DNA from: Clostridium sp. C2-6-12
GTDB taxonomy: Bacteria; Bacillota; Clostridia; Clostridiales; Clostridiaceae
Assembly (NCBI RefSeq): GCF_009928485.1
Contig: NZ_JAABNP010000016.1
Span: forward strand, 1-64,000
Direction of reading: 5' to 3'
Length of the DNA stretch: 64,000 nt
The position numbers were made by a program, and so were the translations under genes. Below, piece after piece: positions 22,927-32,821 of this stretch. The notes under the pieces are model-generated. The model was not told where the DNA came from and ran no database searches. It saw only the letters and a list, made by a program, of their open reading frames with translations. The stretch's first letter is position 1, and each line of letters starts with the position of its first letter.

Positions 22927-24066
22927 CTATCTTAAAATGCTTCCTGCGATAACCATCTTTTGAACTTCTGAAGTTCCTTCATAGATTTCAGTTATCTTAG
23001 CATCTCTCATCATTCTTTCTACTGGATATTCTCTAGTGTAACCATATCCACCAAAGATTTGAACTGCTTTAGTTGTAACTTCCATTGCAACATCTGCAGC
23101 AAATAATTTAGCTCTTGCAGCATCTAATGAATAAGGCTCACCAGCTTGCTTCTTTGTTGCTGCTAAGTAAACTAAGTATTTAGCAGCTTGTATTTTAACG
23201 TCCATTTCTGCTATATACCATTGTAATCCTTGGAATGCTGATAATGGTTTACCAAATTGTTTTCTTTCCTTCATGTAGTTAACAGCTTCTTCGAAAGCTC
23301 CTTCTGCAATACCTAAAGCTTGAGCAGCTATACCAATTCTTCCTCCATCAAGAGTCTTCATTGCTATACCAAATCCCTTACCTTCTTTGCTAAGTAAGTT
23401 TTCTTTTGGAACTACACAATTTTCCATAACTAATTCAGTAGTTGAAGATGCTCTAATACCCATCTTATTTTCATGTTTTCCTACTGAGAATCCTGGGAAT
23501 GATTTTTCTACTATAAATGCAGAAATTCCTTTAGTTCCTTGAGATTTATCTGTCATAGCAAAAATTATGAAAGTTTCAGCAACTCCACCATTTGTTATGA
23601 ATATTTTTGAACCATTTAAGATATAGTTGTCTCCATCTAATACAGCAGTTGTTTGTTGCCCTGCAGCATCTGTACCAGCACCTGGTTCAGTTAACCCAAA
23701 AGCACCAAGTTTTTTACCACTACATAAATCAGGTAAATATTTTGCTCTTTGTTCATTAGTACCATTTTCGTTAATTACTGATGCACATAATGATGTATGA
23801 GCTGATAATATAACTCCTGTAGTACCACATACTTTTGATAATTCTTCTACAGCGATTATGTATGAAAGAACATCTCCGCCTGCTCCACCAAATTCAGTAG
23901 AAAATGGAATACCCATTACGCCTAATTTAGCCATTTTTTCAACGTTTTCCATAGGGAATCTTTCTGTTTCGTCAATTTCAGCAGCTATTGGCTTAACTTC
24001 ATTTACTGCGAATTCTCTGATCATTTGTTGTACTAATTGTTGTTCTCTAGTTAATTGGAAATTCAT
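22927..24066 (-). CDS. bcd: Butyryl-CoA dehydrogenase
   Basis: 379 aa. I start it at MNFQLTREQQ (24066), where GGAGGG lies at the right distance; an in-frame extension to 24105 has no ribosome site. This acyl-CoA dehydrogenase reduces crotonyl-CoA to butyryl-CoA with EtfAB. FAD and substrate motifs: FGLTEPGAGTDA, KIFITNGGVA, and the catalytic Glu in ITEIYEGTSEVQ. It lies 104 nt downstream of crt. Confidence 0.97.
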   Translation of the reverse strand: MNFQLTREQQLVQQMIREFAVNEVKPIAAEIDETERFPMENVEKMAKLGVMGIPFSTEFGGAGGDVLSYIIAVEELSKVCGTTGVILSAHTSLCASVINENGTNEQRAKYLPDLCSGKKLGAFGLTEPGAGTDAAGQQTTAVLDGDNYILNGSKIFITNGGVAETFIIFAMTDKSQGTKGISAFIVEKSFPGFSVGKHENKMGIRASSTTELVMENCVVPKENLLSKEGKGFGIAMKTLDGGRIGIAAQALGIAEGAFEEAVNYMKERKQFGKPLSAFQGLQWYIAEMDVKIQAAKYLVYLAATKKQAGEPYSLDAARAKLFAADVAMEVTTKAVQIFGGYGYTREYPVERMMRDAKITEIYEGTSEVQKMVIAGSILR

Positions 24067-24170
24067 TAAATTACCCTCCTTGTTAATTAAACCTATTGAT
24101 AACAAACTATATATAAATCTCTAAATAGATTTTTAACTTAATCTTAAAATATTATTTATGATTTTTATAA

Positions 24171-24956
24171 TTATTTATTTTGGAAATTCTTTTCTGCTCT
24201 TCTTTCTAAGAATGCAGTCATTCCTTCTGTTTGATCTTCTGTAGCAAAACATTTTCCAAAGTCTTCTGCTTCTATTAATATAGCTGCATCTATGTCAACT
24301 TGTAATCCTCTGTCTATAGCATCTTTACAGTATGCAACAGCCTTTGGAGCATTCGCGGCAATCTTATTTGCCATAGCTTTTGCTTCGTCCATTAAGTTTT
24401 CTAATTCAACTACTTTATTTACTAAACCTATTCTATAAGCTTCTTCTGCATTTATTAAGTCACAAGTATATATTAGTTCCTTAGCTTTTCCTGGTCCTAC
24501 AATTCTAGCCAATCTTTGAGTTCCACCAAATCCTGGAGTTATTCCTAGACCTGCTTCTGGTTGACCGAATTTAGCTTTTACTGAAGCTATTCTTATGTCA
24601 CATGACATAGCAAGTTCACATCCACCACCAAGAGCAAATCCTGATATAGCTGCAATAACTGGCTTATCCAATTTTTCTAATCTTCTGAAAACATTATTTC
24701 CTAAGATTCCAAATTCTTTACCTTGTTCTTCATTTAGATCTTTCATTTCAGCAATATCTGCACCTGCAACAAAAGATTTTTCACCTGCACCAGTTAATAT
24801 AACTGCATACACATTACTGTCTTTTTCTAAATCTTCTAAAACAGTATCTAAATCTTTTAATGTTTCTGAATTTAATGCATTTAATGCTTTTGGTCTATTG
24901 ATTGTTACAACAGCTAAATGTCCTTCTTTTTCAAGAATCACATTATTTAATTCCAT
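24171..24956 (-). CDS. crt: Crotonase (3-hydroxybutyryl-CoA dehydratase)
   Basis: 261 aa from MELNNVILEK (24956); AGGAGG is eight bases upstream. It dehydrates 3-hydroxybutyryl-CoA to crotonyl-CoA. Enoyl-CoA hydratase fold: oxyanion-hole segment AGADIAEM and GGGCELAMSCDI, with the catalytic Glu pair in GGGCELAM and PEAGLGITPGFGG. It is the first gene of the butyryl-CoA operon, with a Rex operator over its promoter. No thiolase gene is adjacent. Confidence 0.97.
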   Translation of the reverse strand: MELNNVILEKEGHLAVVTINRPKALNALNSETLKDLDTVLEDLEKDSNVYAVILTGAGEKSFVAGADIAEMKDLNEEQGKEFGILGNNVFRRLEKLDKPVIAAISGFALGGGCELAMSCDIRIASVKAKFGQPEAGLGITPGFGGTQRLARIVGPGKAKELIYTCDLINAEEAYRIGLVNKVVELENLMDEAKAMANKIAANAPKAVAYCKDAIDRGLQVDIDAAILIEAEDFGKCFATEDQTEGMTAFLERRAEKNFQNK

Positions 24957-25031
24957 GTTAAGGTCCTCCTTCAAACTTGCTTATTTATTTTTTTTTAATT
25001 TTCTCACTATTTTTAATATTTATTTAACTCA

Positions 25032-25049
25032 TTGTTAATATTATAACAA
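25032..25049 (-). promoter_or_regulatory. Rex operator overlapping the crt promoter
   Basis: TTGTTAATATTATAACAA matches the clostridial Rex consensus TTGTTAA-N4-TTAACAA with one mismatch. On the minus strand the same bases contain TATAAT, a likely -10 box about 75 nt from the crt start, so Rex binding would block RNA polymerase. Known Rex biology: release at high NADH/NAD+ derepresses butyrate and butanol genes. Confidence 0.85.
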
Positions 25050-25217
25050 ATGAGTTTAAAAAATATTAAGGTTCTAAAACCCCTAGTTAAAATTATAATA
25101 CGTCCTTAATTTATTTGCAATAAAATATTATGTTTTATTGCAAGTTTTTTACCGAGATAGCCAATATTTTTTCAATAAAAAGGTATAAATACTATTTTGT
25201 TTGTGAAAAAAATAATA

Positions 25218-25252
25218 AACTTGCTTACTAAAATTACCTAATAAGCAAGTTT
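25218..25252 (-). terminator. rex terminator
   Basis: AAACTTGCTTA / TAAGCAAGTTT, a perfect 11-bp stem, followed on the minus strand by TATTATTTTTTTC. It separates rex from the crt promoter. Confidence 0.88.
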
Positions 25253-25291
25253 ATCATTATGAAATTATAGAAATATATCTATTTTTATGAT

Positions 25292-25927
25292 TTAATTATC
25301 ACTTTCATTTAACAAATAAATCAAAGTCATTAAACTTTCACTCAAGTGAACATTTTCTACTTTTACATAATCAGGAACAACCAAATCAACTGGTGCAAAG
25401 TTCCAAATAGCTCTTACTCCACCTTTTATTAATTCGTCAGCAACAGCTTGAGCATTTTTTCTAGGAACACATATAATTCCTAAGTCGATTTTATGTTCAT
25501 TTAAAACATTTTCCATATCATCAATGTCCATTATTTCAATATTTCTGATTTTCATTCCTATCAGCTTAGGATTAGCATCAAATATTGCTGTTATTTTAAC
25601 TCCTAAATTTTCAAATCTTGAATAATTCGAAACTGCTTGCCCTATATTTCCGGCCCCAACTAGAGCAGCTTCATATCCTCTATCAAGACCTAATATAGAT
25701 CCAATCTGAGCATATAACTCCTTAACATTATAACCATAACCTTGTTGACCAAAATCTCCAAAACAATTTAAATCCTGACGAATTTGAGATGCTGTAAAAC
25801 CTATCTTTTCCCCTAACTCCTTGGATGAAATTCTATCTACATCGTTTTTCAGAAGCTCTTCAAGATATCTATAATATTTAGGCAATCTTTTAATAACTGC
25901 CATAGATATGTTTTTACTTTTTTCCAT
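25292..25927 (-). CDS. rex: Redox-sensing transcriptional repressor Rex
   Basis: 211 aa. It has an N-terminal winged helix (RISSKELGEKIGFTASQIRQDLNCFGDFGQQGYGY) and a C-terminal NAD(H)-binding Rossmann domain with GAGNIGQAVSNY. It senses NADH/NAD+. It lies directly upstream of the crt operon, which carries a matching operator. Start at 25927 follows AGGTAGGAG. Bases 25928-26272 upstream hold no gene that I can see. Confidence 0.97.
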   Translation of the reverse strand: MEKSKNISMAVIKRLPKYYRYLEELLKNDVDRISSKELGEKIGFTASQIRQDLNCFGDFGQQGYGYNVKELYAQIGSILGLDRGYEAALVGAGNIGQAVSNYSRFENLGVKITAIFDANPKLIGMKIRNIEIMDIDDMENVLNEHKIDLGIICVPRKNAQAVADELIKGGVRAIWNFAPVDLVVPDYVKVENVHLSESLMTLIYLLNESDN

Positions 25928-26272
25928 ATATATTTTCTCCTACCTTAATAAATTTAACTATTTTAATTTTTATAATAGTTTAACTTTATAATTAACATTA
26001 TAAAACATACTATCCATAATTAGTATATTTTTTAACAATCCAAATGCTAATTATTTGAATTTTTTATTTTATCTCACTAACTAAACACTATAATTTATAA
26101 TTTTACCATACTTCTATAAATTTATGTCAAGGTAATTAAAATTATTTCACTAAAATAATAAATTTTATTATTTTCTCCAATCTCTTTAACCAATACTACC
26201 AAGTATAATGATAGCTTTTTCTAGTTTAAAAGTTTATGTAACAAACTTAAATCCTAAAAACACATTTAAAAA

Positions 26273-26310
26273 AGTATCTCAAAATAACAACTTCATCATC
26301 TTGAGATACT
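26273..26310 (-). terminator. Terminator after the zinc-dependent phospholipase-like gene
   Basis: AGTATCTCAA / TTGAGATACT stem, with a T-run on the minus strand (complement of AAAAAA at 26267-26272). Confidence 0.8.
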
Positions 26311-26326
26311 CCCTATTTATATAAAC

Positions 26327-26908
26327 TTAAATCACTTCGCTTGCTTTATTTTCATTTATAAATACATTATTTAAAATCATATTTAAAACGCTATCACATA
26401 CATAATACGAAAATGTCAAATCATTATGATAATCAAAAGATCCATCATATTGTTTTTGCAATTGCAAAATAAATAACTTAACATTACTTGGCTCTATATC
26501 GCTATTTATAATTCCAGTCAACTCAAAGTCCTTAGCCAATTTAGCTAATTTTTTTTCATACATCATATGATGTTTTACAGCACTTGTACTCTTGAATTCC
26601 CATCTATAATAATGAGGGGCACAGAAAAAATCACATAAGAAGTGGCATACTACCCCAAGTTCCTCGCTAAACTTTCCAATCGTCATATCATAATAAACTT
26701 CTTCTAACGTTAATGAAGATAAGTATATAATTTTTTCAACCACCATGTCTATACTTTCATTAAAATAATGTTTTTTAAATTTATATTTAGGTGTACAATC
26801 TGGTTTAACGTTTCCCCATATAAATCTTTTATCATTAATTAAATAAACACTCTTAGTATTAGCATATTTAATAATATTTTCACCCATAGCTTTGTGAGTA
26901 TTAATCAT
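26327..26908 (-). CDS. Zinc-dependent phospholipase C family protein
   Basis: 193 aa from the ATG at 26908. It resembles the S1/P1-nuclease/phospholipase C-like family: NTHKAMGENI near the N-terminus, WGNVKPDCTP, and His/Asp motifs VVCHFLCDFFCAPH and HHMMYEKKL that would ligate zinc. There is no signal peptide, unlike secreted alpha-toxin-type enzymes, so a cytosolic role is likely and the true substrate is unknown. It is monocistronic. Confidence 0.75.
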   Translation of the reverse strand: MINTHKAMGENIIKYANTKSVYLINDKRFIWGNVKPDCTPKYKFKKHYFNESIDMVVEKIIYLSSLTLEEVYYDMTIGKFSEELGVVCHFLCDFFCAPHYYRWEFKSTSAVKHHMMYEKKLAKLAKDFELTGIINSDIEPSNVKLFILQLQKQYDGSFDYHNDLTFSYYVCDSVLNMILNNVFINENKASEVI

Positions 26909-27140
26909 CAAAGTCTAATCACATCCTTGCATATTAATTAATTTAATCTTAATATCTTATTGTGTTTAAATCATAGTAGTTATTACGATAATAAAATTAG
27001 TTTTATAAACTAATAATAATACTCAGAGTACAAATTTACAATAGTATATACCTATAATTTAAATAATTATTATCTGTATAAATTGTAATAAATATGAATC
27101 TCTATTGATTATTATGCCAAACATGCTAATTATTATAACA
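26909..27140. other. AT-rich intergenic spacer
   Basis: Region between the phospholipase-like gene and the ula operon terminator. It is very AT-rich; no gene, riboswitch or repeat is recognised. Confidence 0.5.
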
Positions 27141-27183
27141 AAACTGTTTATAAATAATCTTTTGATCATTCATAAACAGTTTT
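27141..27183 (-). terminator. Terminator of the ula operon
   Basis: AAACTGTTTAT / ATAAACAGTTT stem, 36 nt past the transaldolase stop, with T-rich flanks on both sides. Confidence 0.85.
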
Positions 27184-27218
27184 TTCTCTTAGATATTATA
27201 AAATATACTTCTATTTAT

Positions 27219-27863
27219 CTATTTATTCATTCCTTCATAATCTTTCAAAAATTTTTCAATACCTGCATCTGTAAGCGGATGTTTAATCATTTGCATTATT
27301 ACACCATAAGGTATTGTTGCAATATCAGAACCTGCTTTAGCACAATCTAATACATGAATTGGATTTCTAACACTTGCTGAAATTATTTCTGCATCTATAC
27401 CGTGAATTTCAAATATTTCTGCTATGTCTTCAATTAATGTAATCCCTGTACTTCCAATGTCATCTAATCTACCTAAAAACGGACTCACATAGCTTGCTCC
27501 TGCTCTTGCTGCAAGTAATGCTTGAAGTGCTGAAAAAATCAAAGTTACATTTGTTTTTATTCCTTCTTTATAAAGAATACTTACAGCTTTTAACCCTTCT
27601 TCACACATTGGAATTTTAACAACCATGTTTTTATGAATTTTAGCTATTTCGCGAGCTTCTACAACCATTTCTTCACAATTCATTGAAATAACTTCACCAC
27701 TGATAGGACCGTCAACTATATTAGTTATTTCATTTATTACTTCTTTAAAATCTCTTCCTTCTTTTGCAATAAGAGATGGATTAGTTGTAACTCCGCAGAT
27801 AACCCCTAGAGCATTTGCTTTTTTGATTTCTTCTATATTAGCTGTATCTACAAATATTTTCAT
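27219..27863 (-). CDS. tal: Transaldolase (TalC / fructose-6-phosphate aldolase subfamily)
   Basis: 214 aa, the short class. It moves a dihydroxyacetone unit between sugar phosphates. Motifs: [10 protein letters not shown] at the N-terminus, [13 protein letters not shown], and the Schiff-base Lys in [13 protein letters not shown]. Start at 27863 follows GGGAGTG. It is the last gene of the ascorbate operon, where with the split transketolase it would recycle xylulose-5-phosphate to glycolysis. Confidence 0.95.
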   Translation of the reverse strand: MKIFVDTANIEEIKKANALGVICGVTTNPSLIAKEGRDFKEVINEITNIVDGPISGEVISMNCEEMVVEAREIAKIHKNMVVKIPMCEEGLKAVSILYKEGIKTNVTLIFSALQALLAARAGASYVSPFLGRLDDIGSTGITLIEDIAEIFEIHGIDAEIISASVRNPIHVLDCAKAGSDIATIPYGVIMQMIKHPLTDAGIEKFLKDYEGMNK

Positions 27864-27968
27864 TAATTATCACTCCCATATATATAGTTTAATATTCTCT
27901 ATTTTAATTACACCTATATAATTAACTTTTCTGCAAATATTTTAAGTTTATTTCTATAATTTCAAAAA

Positions 27969-28895
27969 TTATTTAAATATTGCTTTTACCTCTTCAATAA
28001 TAGCTTCACTTGTCAAATTATATTTTTCCATAAGTTCATCAGGTGTTCCTGATTCTCCAAAGGTATCTTTTATTCCTATCATTTTCACATGAGTTGGACA
28101 TTCACTACATACAACTTCCGAAACCATAGCTCCAAGTCCACCTATAATTGAATGTTCTTCTGCAGTAACTATTCCTCTAGTTTCTTTTGCGGCCTTTATA
28201 ATTATATCTCTATCTATTGGCTTAATAGTGGAAATATTTATAACCCTTGCTTTAATGCCTCTTTTTTCTAATTCTTTAGAAGCTTCAATCGCTTTTTGTA
28301 CCATCATTCCTGTTGCAATAATTGCAACATCATTACCCTCTCTTATTTGAACGCCTTTACCAATTTCAAACTTATAGTTTTCATCAAATATATCTTCTGT
28401 GTTACATCTTCCAAATCTTAAATAAACAGGCCCTTCAAATTCTGCTGCTGCTTTTGTAGCAGCCATTGCTTCTCTATGATCTGCTGGGACTATTACAGTC
28501 ATATTAGGAAGCGAATTCATAAGCGCAATATCTTCTATTGATTGATGCGACCCACCATCTTCACCTACTGTTATTCCTGCATGAGTTGCTGCTATTTTCA
28601 CATTCATCTTAGGATAGCAAATTGAATTTCTTATTATCTCAAAAGCTCTTCCTGTTGCAAACACAGCAAAAGTACTTGCAAATGGAATATTACCTACATT
28701 GGCAAATCCAGCTGCCATTCCCATTAAGTTTTGTTCTGCAATTCCTGCATTGAAAAATCTATCTTTAAATTCTGCTTTAAATCCATTTGTTTTAGTTGAT
28801 TTTGAAAGATCTGCATCTAACACAACAACTCTTTCATTTTCATGCCCAAGTTCAACTAAAGCCATACCATATGATTCTCTTGTAGCCTTGCCCAT
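27969..28895 (-). CDS. Transketolase, C-terminal subunit
   Basis: 308 aa. It covers the pyrimidine-binding and C-terminal domains of transketolase (split-gene form common in Firmicutes). Visible: AGIAEQNLMGMAAGFA (Glu that activates thiamine), THAGITVGEDGGSHQSIED, and FGESGTPDELMEKY near the end. It works with the N-terminal subunit encoded 109 nt upstream. Start at 28895 follows TAGGAGGATGA. Confidence 0.95.
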   Translation of the reverse strand: MGKATRESYGMALVELGHENERVVVLDADLSKSTKTNGFKAEFKDRFFNAGIAEQNLMGMAAGFANVGNIPFASTFAVFATGRAFEIIRNSICYPKMNVKIAATHAGITVGEDGGSHQSIEDIALMNSLPNMTVIVPADHREAMAATKAAAEFEGPVYLRFGRCNTEDIFDENYKFEIGKGVQIREGNDVAIIATGMMVQKAIEASKELEKRGIKARVINISTIKPIDRDIIIKAAKETRGIVTAEEHSIIGGLGAMVSEVVCSECPTHVKMIGIKDTFGESGTPDELMEKYNLTSEAIIEEVKAIFK

Positions 28896-29004
28896 TATTC
28901 ATCCTCCTAGCTTAACTATGTTTTTTAATTTGAGTTTATATATGCTGCAAAAATAATCCCCATGACAATTTTTTGTACTAAGAATTAAATTTGCAACATA
29001 CCTA

Positions 29005-29820
29005 TTAAGCCATAATATCTTTTATTGCTTTTTCTTTTTCTTGATTATTAGGAGCTTGTCCATGCCATTCTGCTTTATTTTCCATAAAACTTACACCACT
29101 GCCTTTTACTGTTTTAGCTATAATTACAGTTGGTTTTCCTTGGACTTTATCTACTTTTAAAAAGGCTTCATTAATTTTGTCATAATCATTTCCATCATCA
29201 CAAAATACAACATTCCATCCAAAACTCTCAAATTTCTTATCTACTGGTGCAACTCCCATCACCTCTTCATTAGGTCCATCAATTTGAAGCCCATTATAAT
29301 CAACAATAGCAACTAAATTATCTAGTTTATAGTGAGCTGCTGCCATTGATGCTTCCCAAACCAATCCTTCTTGAAGTTCTCCATCGCCTAAAAGCACATA
29401 AACCTTGCTATTCTTTTTTTGACTTCTAATGCCTAAAGCCATTCCTACTGCATTTGATATCCCTTGTCCGAGCGAACCTGTTGAGACATCAACTCCTGAT
29501 ATATGTTTCGAATCAGGATGACCTTGAAGAAGGGCTCCGATTTTTCTAAGATTTTTTAATTCTTCTTTCGGGAAATATCCCTTTTGTGCAAGTACAGAAT
29601 AAAGTGCAGGAGCTGCATGTCCTTTACTTAAAACAAACCTATCTCTATTAACATTCTTTGGCGCTTCCACACTTACATTCATTCTTTCATAATACAAATA
29701 AGTTATTATGTCTGCACAAGATAACGAGCCACCAGGATGTCCTGATTTTGCTTCATAAATCATTTCAATAATATTTTTCTTAATTTCTTTTGATATAGAA
29801 ATCAATTCTTGTTTGTTCAT
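29005..29820 (-). CDS. Transketolase, N-terminal (thiamine diphosphate-binding) subunit
   Basis: 271 aa. The ThDP/Mg motif begins GDGELQEGLVWEA and ends with VAIVDYNGLQ; catalytic His in SGHPGGSLSCADI and SKGHAAPALY. Together with the C-terminal subunit it makes one complete transketolase. It lies 106 nt after ulaE; the GGTTGGTG ribosome site is modest. Confidence 0.95.
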   Translation of the reverse strand: MNKQELISISKEIKKNIIEMIYEAKSGHPGGSLSCADIITYLYYERMNVSVEAPKNVNRDRFVLSKGHAAPALYSVLAQKGYFPKEELKNLRKIGALLQGHPDSKHISGVDVSTGSLGQGISNAVGMALGIRSQKKNSKVYVLLGDGELQEGLVWEASMAAAHYKLDNLVAIVDYNGLQIDGPNEEVMGVAPVDKKFESFGWNVVFCDDGNDYDKINEAFLKVDKVQGKPTVIIAKTVKGSGVSFMENKAEWHGQAPNNQEKEKAIKDIMA

Positions 29821-29926
29821 ATTTCACCAACCTATCTACGTCTTAAATCTCTTATAATTTAATATAAGTATTTTTATTGCATATAAAACTTCAAAAAAAT
29901 TTCACTTTGTACGCTAACATATTTTT

Positions 29927-30778
29927 TTAAACTTCTGTTAAAACCTTATTAAATTTCTCATCCATAAAAGCTTTTGTATCTTTTATTACAGCTTTCCAAT
30001 CATCATTTCCAACATACCAAAATTCTGCAGTAAATTTTCTTACTCCAAGCTCCCATGATTTTTTTATTATCTCTTCAAAATTAACATGTCCAGTTCCAAA
30101 AGTAATTTCTCTAAACTTTCCTGGAACGGTTTCTTTTAAATGAACTGCTGCAATATGACCTTTTCCTTTTTCAAAATCTTCAACTGCACTTGTTCCATAT
30201 TGTAAAACAGCATTAGTTACATTCCCACAATCAGGATAAACTTGAAGATATGGAGAATCTACCATTTTTACAAATTCCATTGCTTTTTCAACAGTATTCA
30301 TAAATTCAGTTTCCATAGTTTCGAATGCTAAAATTACACCTTTATTAGCTGCCATTTCAACTGATTCTTTTAAATTTTCTTCAAAGTATTTCCTAGTTTG
30401 GTCATTTCCTTTTTCATAATAAACATCATATCCAGCTAATTGTATTATTCTAACTCCTATATCAGAAGCTAAATCAATAGCTTTTTTCATCATTTCCATG
30501 CCTTTGATTCTTGTAGCCGCATCCATACTGCCTAAAGGATATTTTCTATGTCCGCTTAAACACATTGTTCTTATTTCAGTTCCGCACTTAAACATTAATT
30601 CTACTAACTGTCTTCTTTCATCTGCAGGCATATCTAATCTTGCTAATTTTTCATCTGTTTCATCAATACTTATCTCTAAAGTATCAAAGCCACATTCTTT
30701 AGCACATTTTAACTTCTCTTCCCACGATAAATTATTCGGCATAGATTTTTCATATAATCCTAATGTATATTCCTTCAT
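29927..30778 (-). CDS. ulaE: L-ribulose-5-phosphate 3-epimerase (UlaE type)
   Basis: 283 aa. It is a TIM-barrel epimerase of the UlaE/SgbU family, expected to convert L-xylulose-5-phosphate to L-ribulose-5-phosphate. Features: LGLYEKSMPNNLSWEEKL, GFDTLEISIDE, metal/catalytic acidic residues in ILAFETMETEFMNTV, YPDCGN and GTGHVNFEEI. It is 27 nt after ulaF. Confidence 0.92.
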   Translation of the reverse strand: MKEYTLGLYEKSMPNNLSWEEKLKCAKECGFDTLEISIDETDEKLARLDMPADERRQLVELMFKCGTEIRTMCLSGHRKYPLGSMDAATRIKGMEMMKKAIDLASDIGVRIIQLAGYDVYYEKGNDQTRKYFEENLKESVEMAANKGVILAFETMETEFMNTVEKAMEFVKMVDSPYLQVYPDCGNVTNAVLQYGTSAVEDFEKGKGHIAAVHLKETVPGKFREITFGTGHVNFEEIIKKSWELGVRKFTAEFWYVGNDDWKAVIKDTKAFMDEKFNKVLTEV

Positions 30779-30805
30779 AAAATCACCAACTTTCCAAAGA
30801 TAAAT

Positions 30806-31495
30806 TTATTGACCGTAATATGCATTTGGTCCATGCTTTCTCATAAAGTGTTTTTCTATTAATTCCTTTGGCATAGTATCAATATTATAATTTGCTAAAA
30901 CTTCTGTATTCCAAGCCATCATTGCTACTTCTTCCAATACTACAGCATTATGAACTGCTTCTATCGCATCTTTTCCCCATGAAAAAGGCCCATGATTTTT
31001 AACTAAAACAGCTGGTACATGAATTGGATTTAAATCCTTGAAAGTTTCAACAATAACTCCACCTGTATTGTATTCATAATCAGTTTTTATTTCTTCTGGT
31101 GTCATATCTCTTGTACAAGGAATTTCATTATAAAAATAATCAGCTTGTGTTGTTCCATATGGTTTAATACTTCTTCCAGCTTGAGCAAAAATAGTTGCCC
31201 ATCTTGAATGAGTGTGTACAATTCCACCTATATCCTTAAAATCATTATATAATTTCACATGAGTAGGCGTATCTGAAGATGGTTTATATTTTCCTTCAAC
31301 TACTTCACCAGCTAAATTAACTACAACCATATCCTCAGGCCCCATTTTTTCGTATTCCACACCTGATGGTTTAATTACTATTAAACCTGTTTCCCTATCA
31401 ATAGCAGAAACGTTTCCCCATGTAAATGTTACTAATTTATATTGTGGTAAAAGCATATTTGCTTCATAAACTTCTTTTTTTAATTCTTCTAACAT
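30806..31495 (-). CDS. ulaF: L-ribulose-5-phosphate 4-epimerase (UlaF / AraD family)
   Basis: 229 aa. A class II aldolase-fold zinc enzyme, it makes D-xylulose-5-phosphate. Zinc ligands in [12 protein letters not shown] and the later His of the metal site; the family motif [11 protein letters not shown] is clear. The operon context favours UlaF over AraD. Start at 31495 follows TAGGGAGG. Confidence 0.92.
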   Translation of the reverse strand: MLEELKKEVYEANMLLPQYKLVTFTWGNVSAIDRETGLIVIKPSGVEYEKMGPEDMVVVNLAGEVVEGKYKPSSDTPTHVKLYNDFKDIGGIVHTHSRWATIFAQAGRSIKPYGTTQADYFYNEIPCTRDMTPEEIKTDYEYNTGGVIVETFKDLNPIHVPAVLVKNHGPFSWGKDAIEAVHNAVVLEEVAMMAWNTEVLANYNIDTMPKELIEKHFMRKHGPNAYYGQ

Positions 31496-31616
31496 TTTAT
31501 CCTCCCTATCAAGTCCTCAGATTTATTAATCAGAGTTTGATTTGCATTTCTTTTATTATTAGATCTTTCAACTATTTATTTCACTTGAAATACGATTTTA
31601 TTAATAATATATAACT

Positions 31617-32645
31617 TTATTCTTTTGTTACTTTATATACTGCTGCTTCATTTTTTGTATGGTTTGCTGAAATGATTAAATCGCAATCTTCTAAATTTAT
31701 TACTGATACATTAGCTGGACCTGCACCTTTTTCTATAATTGTTTCTTTGCATTTTCCATCCACCCATTGGATATAAAATAATTCTGCATCTACACGTCTT
31801 ACACCACCAACAAAACTTGGAATTCCACAAAGAGTTGTCCCAACTAGAGTATGCGCAAAATCAATTTCATATGGATAAGCATAAATTTCAGTATATTTTC
31901 CATCAATTAATTTATAAATCTTCATAGAATTTCCGTGGAATGGTTCTATAGTCATTAATTCATCTTGACCATCACCATCTAAATCGCACCAGGCAACTTC
32001 ACTAATATTTCCTTCCATTAAATGTTCAACTTGCCACTGCCCATCTTTGCTTGGTATTACTTCAAACACTCCTTGATCACAACCAAAAGTTCCATGCACT
32101 TTTCCATCTACCATATGGCGTATATATCCATGATTTCTGAATAAACCTTTTTTAAGTGCTTTTAACTCTAAACCATCAGTTGGCACTGCTGGAAGTTTAC
32201 CATAATAAATAGTACCTGAATGACTCCAGTCATCTTTTGAAGCTTTTAGATCTGCTATAGTTGCCGTAACAACATAGATTTCTCCATCTACATCCCATAC
32301 ATCAAAACGATGTAAATAAGGTAAATCAATAACTGTTTCTATAACCCATTCACCATCAACTAAATGTCCCCAAACTAAACGTGATCCACTTGGGCTTTCT
32401 TTTAAATAAAAATCACGAACAGCTAAAAATTCATTCTTGCGATTTGGTATAGGGATAATTGACATACATCCTCCACCATTTTCCCAAACTGTTTGGCGAT
32501 GATTAAAATCTTTCCCCTTATATGCATAACAAGGATATCCCTTTTCTTCTGATGCTACTAGTAAATTTAATTCTCCATCTATTTCTATTGAACTTGCACA
32601 ATATGCACGATACATTTCATCCAAGTGTTTTTTTGTTATTTTCAT
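31617..32645 (-). CDS. Unknown propeller-like (FG-GAP/VCBS-like) protein in the ascorbate operon
   Basis: 342 aa; I do not recognise a named family with confidence. It has no signal peptide or membrane segment, so it is cytoplasmic. The sequence is rich in short beta-strand blocks, with VWDVDGEIYVVTA, VAWCDLDGDGQDELMTIEP and VINLEDCDLIISA resembling FG-GAP/VCBS blades of a beta-propeller (DxDGDGxxE is a calcium-loop-type motif). Several His residues lie in blade-end positions (LHRFDVWD, FRNHGYIRHMVDG, TIEPFHGNS, DFAHTLVG). It lies between ulaB and ulaF, in an operon with no gene for the UlaD decarboxylase, so a role in that step or in a side reaction is a hypothesis. Start at 32645 follows TTGAGGTGAAG. 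Confidence 0.6.
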   Translation of the reverse strand: MKITKKHLDEMYRAYCASSIEIDGELNLLVASEEKGYPCYAYKGKDFNHRQTVWENGGGCMSIIPIPNRKNEFLAVRDFYLKESPSGSRLVWGHLVDGEWVIETVIDLPYLHRFDVWDVDGEIYVVTATIADLKASKDDWSHSGTIYYGKLPAVPTDGLELKALKKGLFRNHGYIRHMVDGKVHGTFGCDQGVFEVIPSKDGQWQVEHLMEGNISEVAWCDLDGDGQDELMTIEPFHGNSMKIYKLIDGKYTEIYAYPYEIDFAHTLVGTTLCGIPSFVGGVRRVDAELFYIQWVDGKCKETIIEKGAGPANVSVINLEDCDLIISANHTKNEAAVYKVTKE

Positions 32646-32821
32646 ATTTACTTCACCTCAACCTACATTACCTATTTTTAATTTATTTTGTCTTATTATT
32701 ATTTAAGTTCAGATAAAATTTAATTAGTAAATTTTATCTGAACCTAAAAAATGATTAATTACTTATTATAAAACAATTTATTTGGATTTCAATTATGGTT
32801 GCTTATATCTTTTATTGTGAA

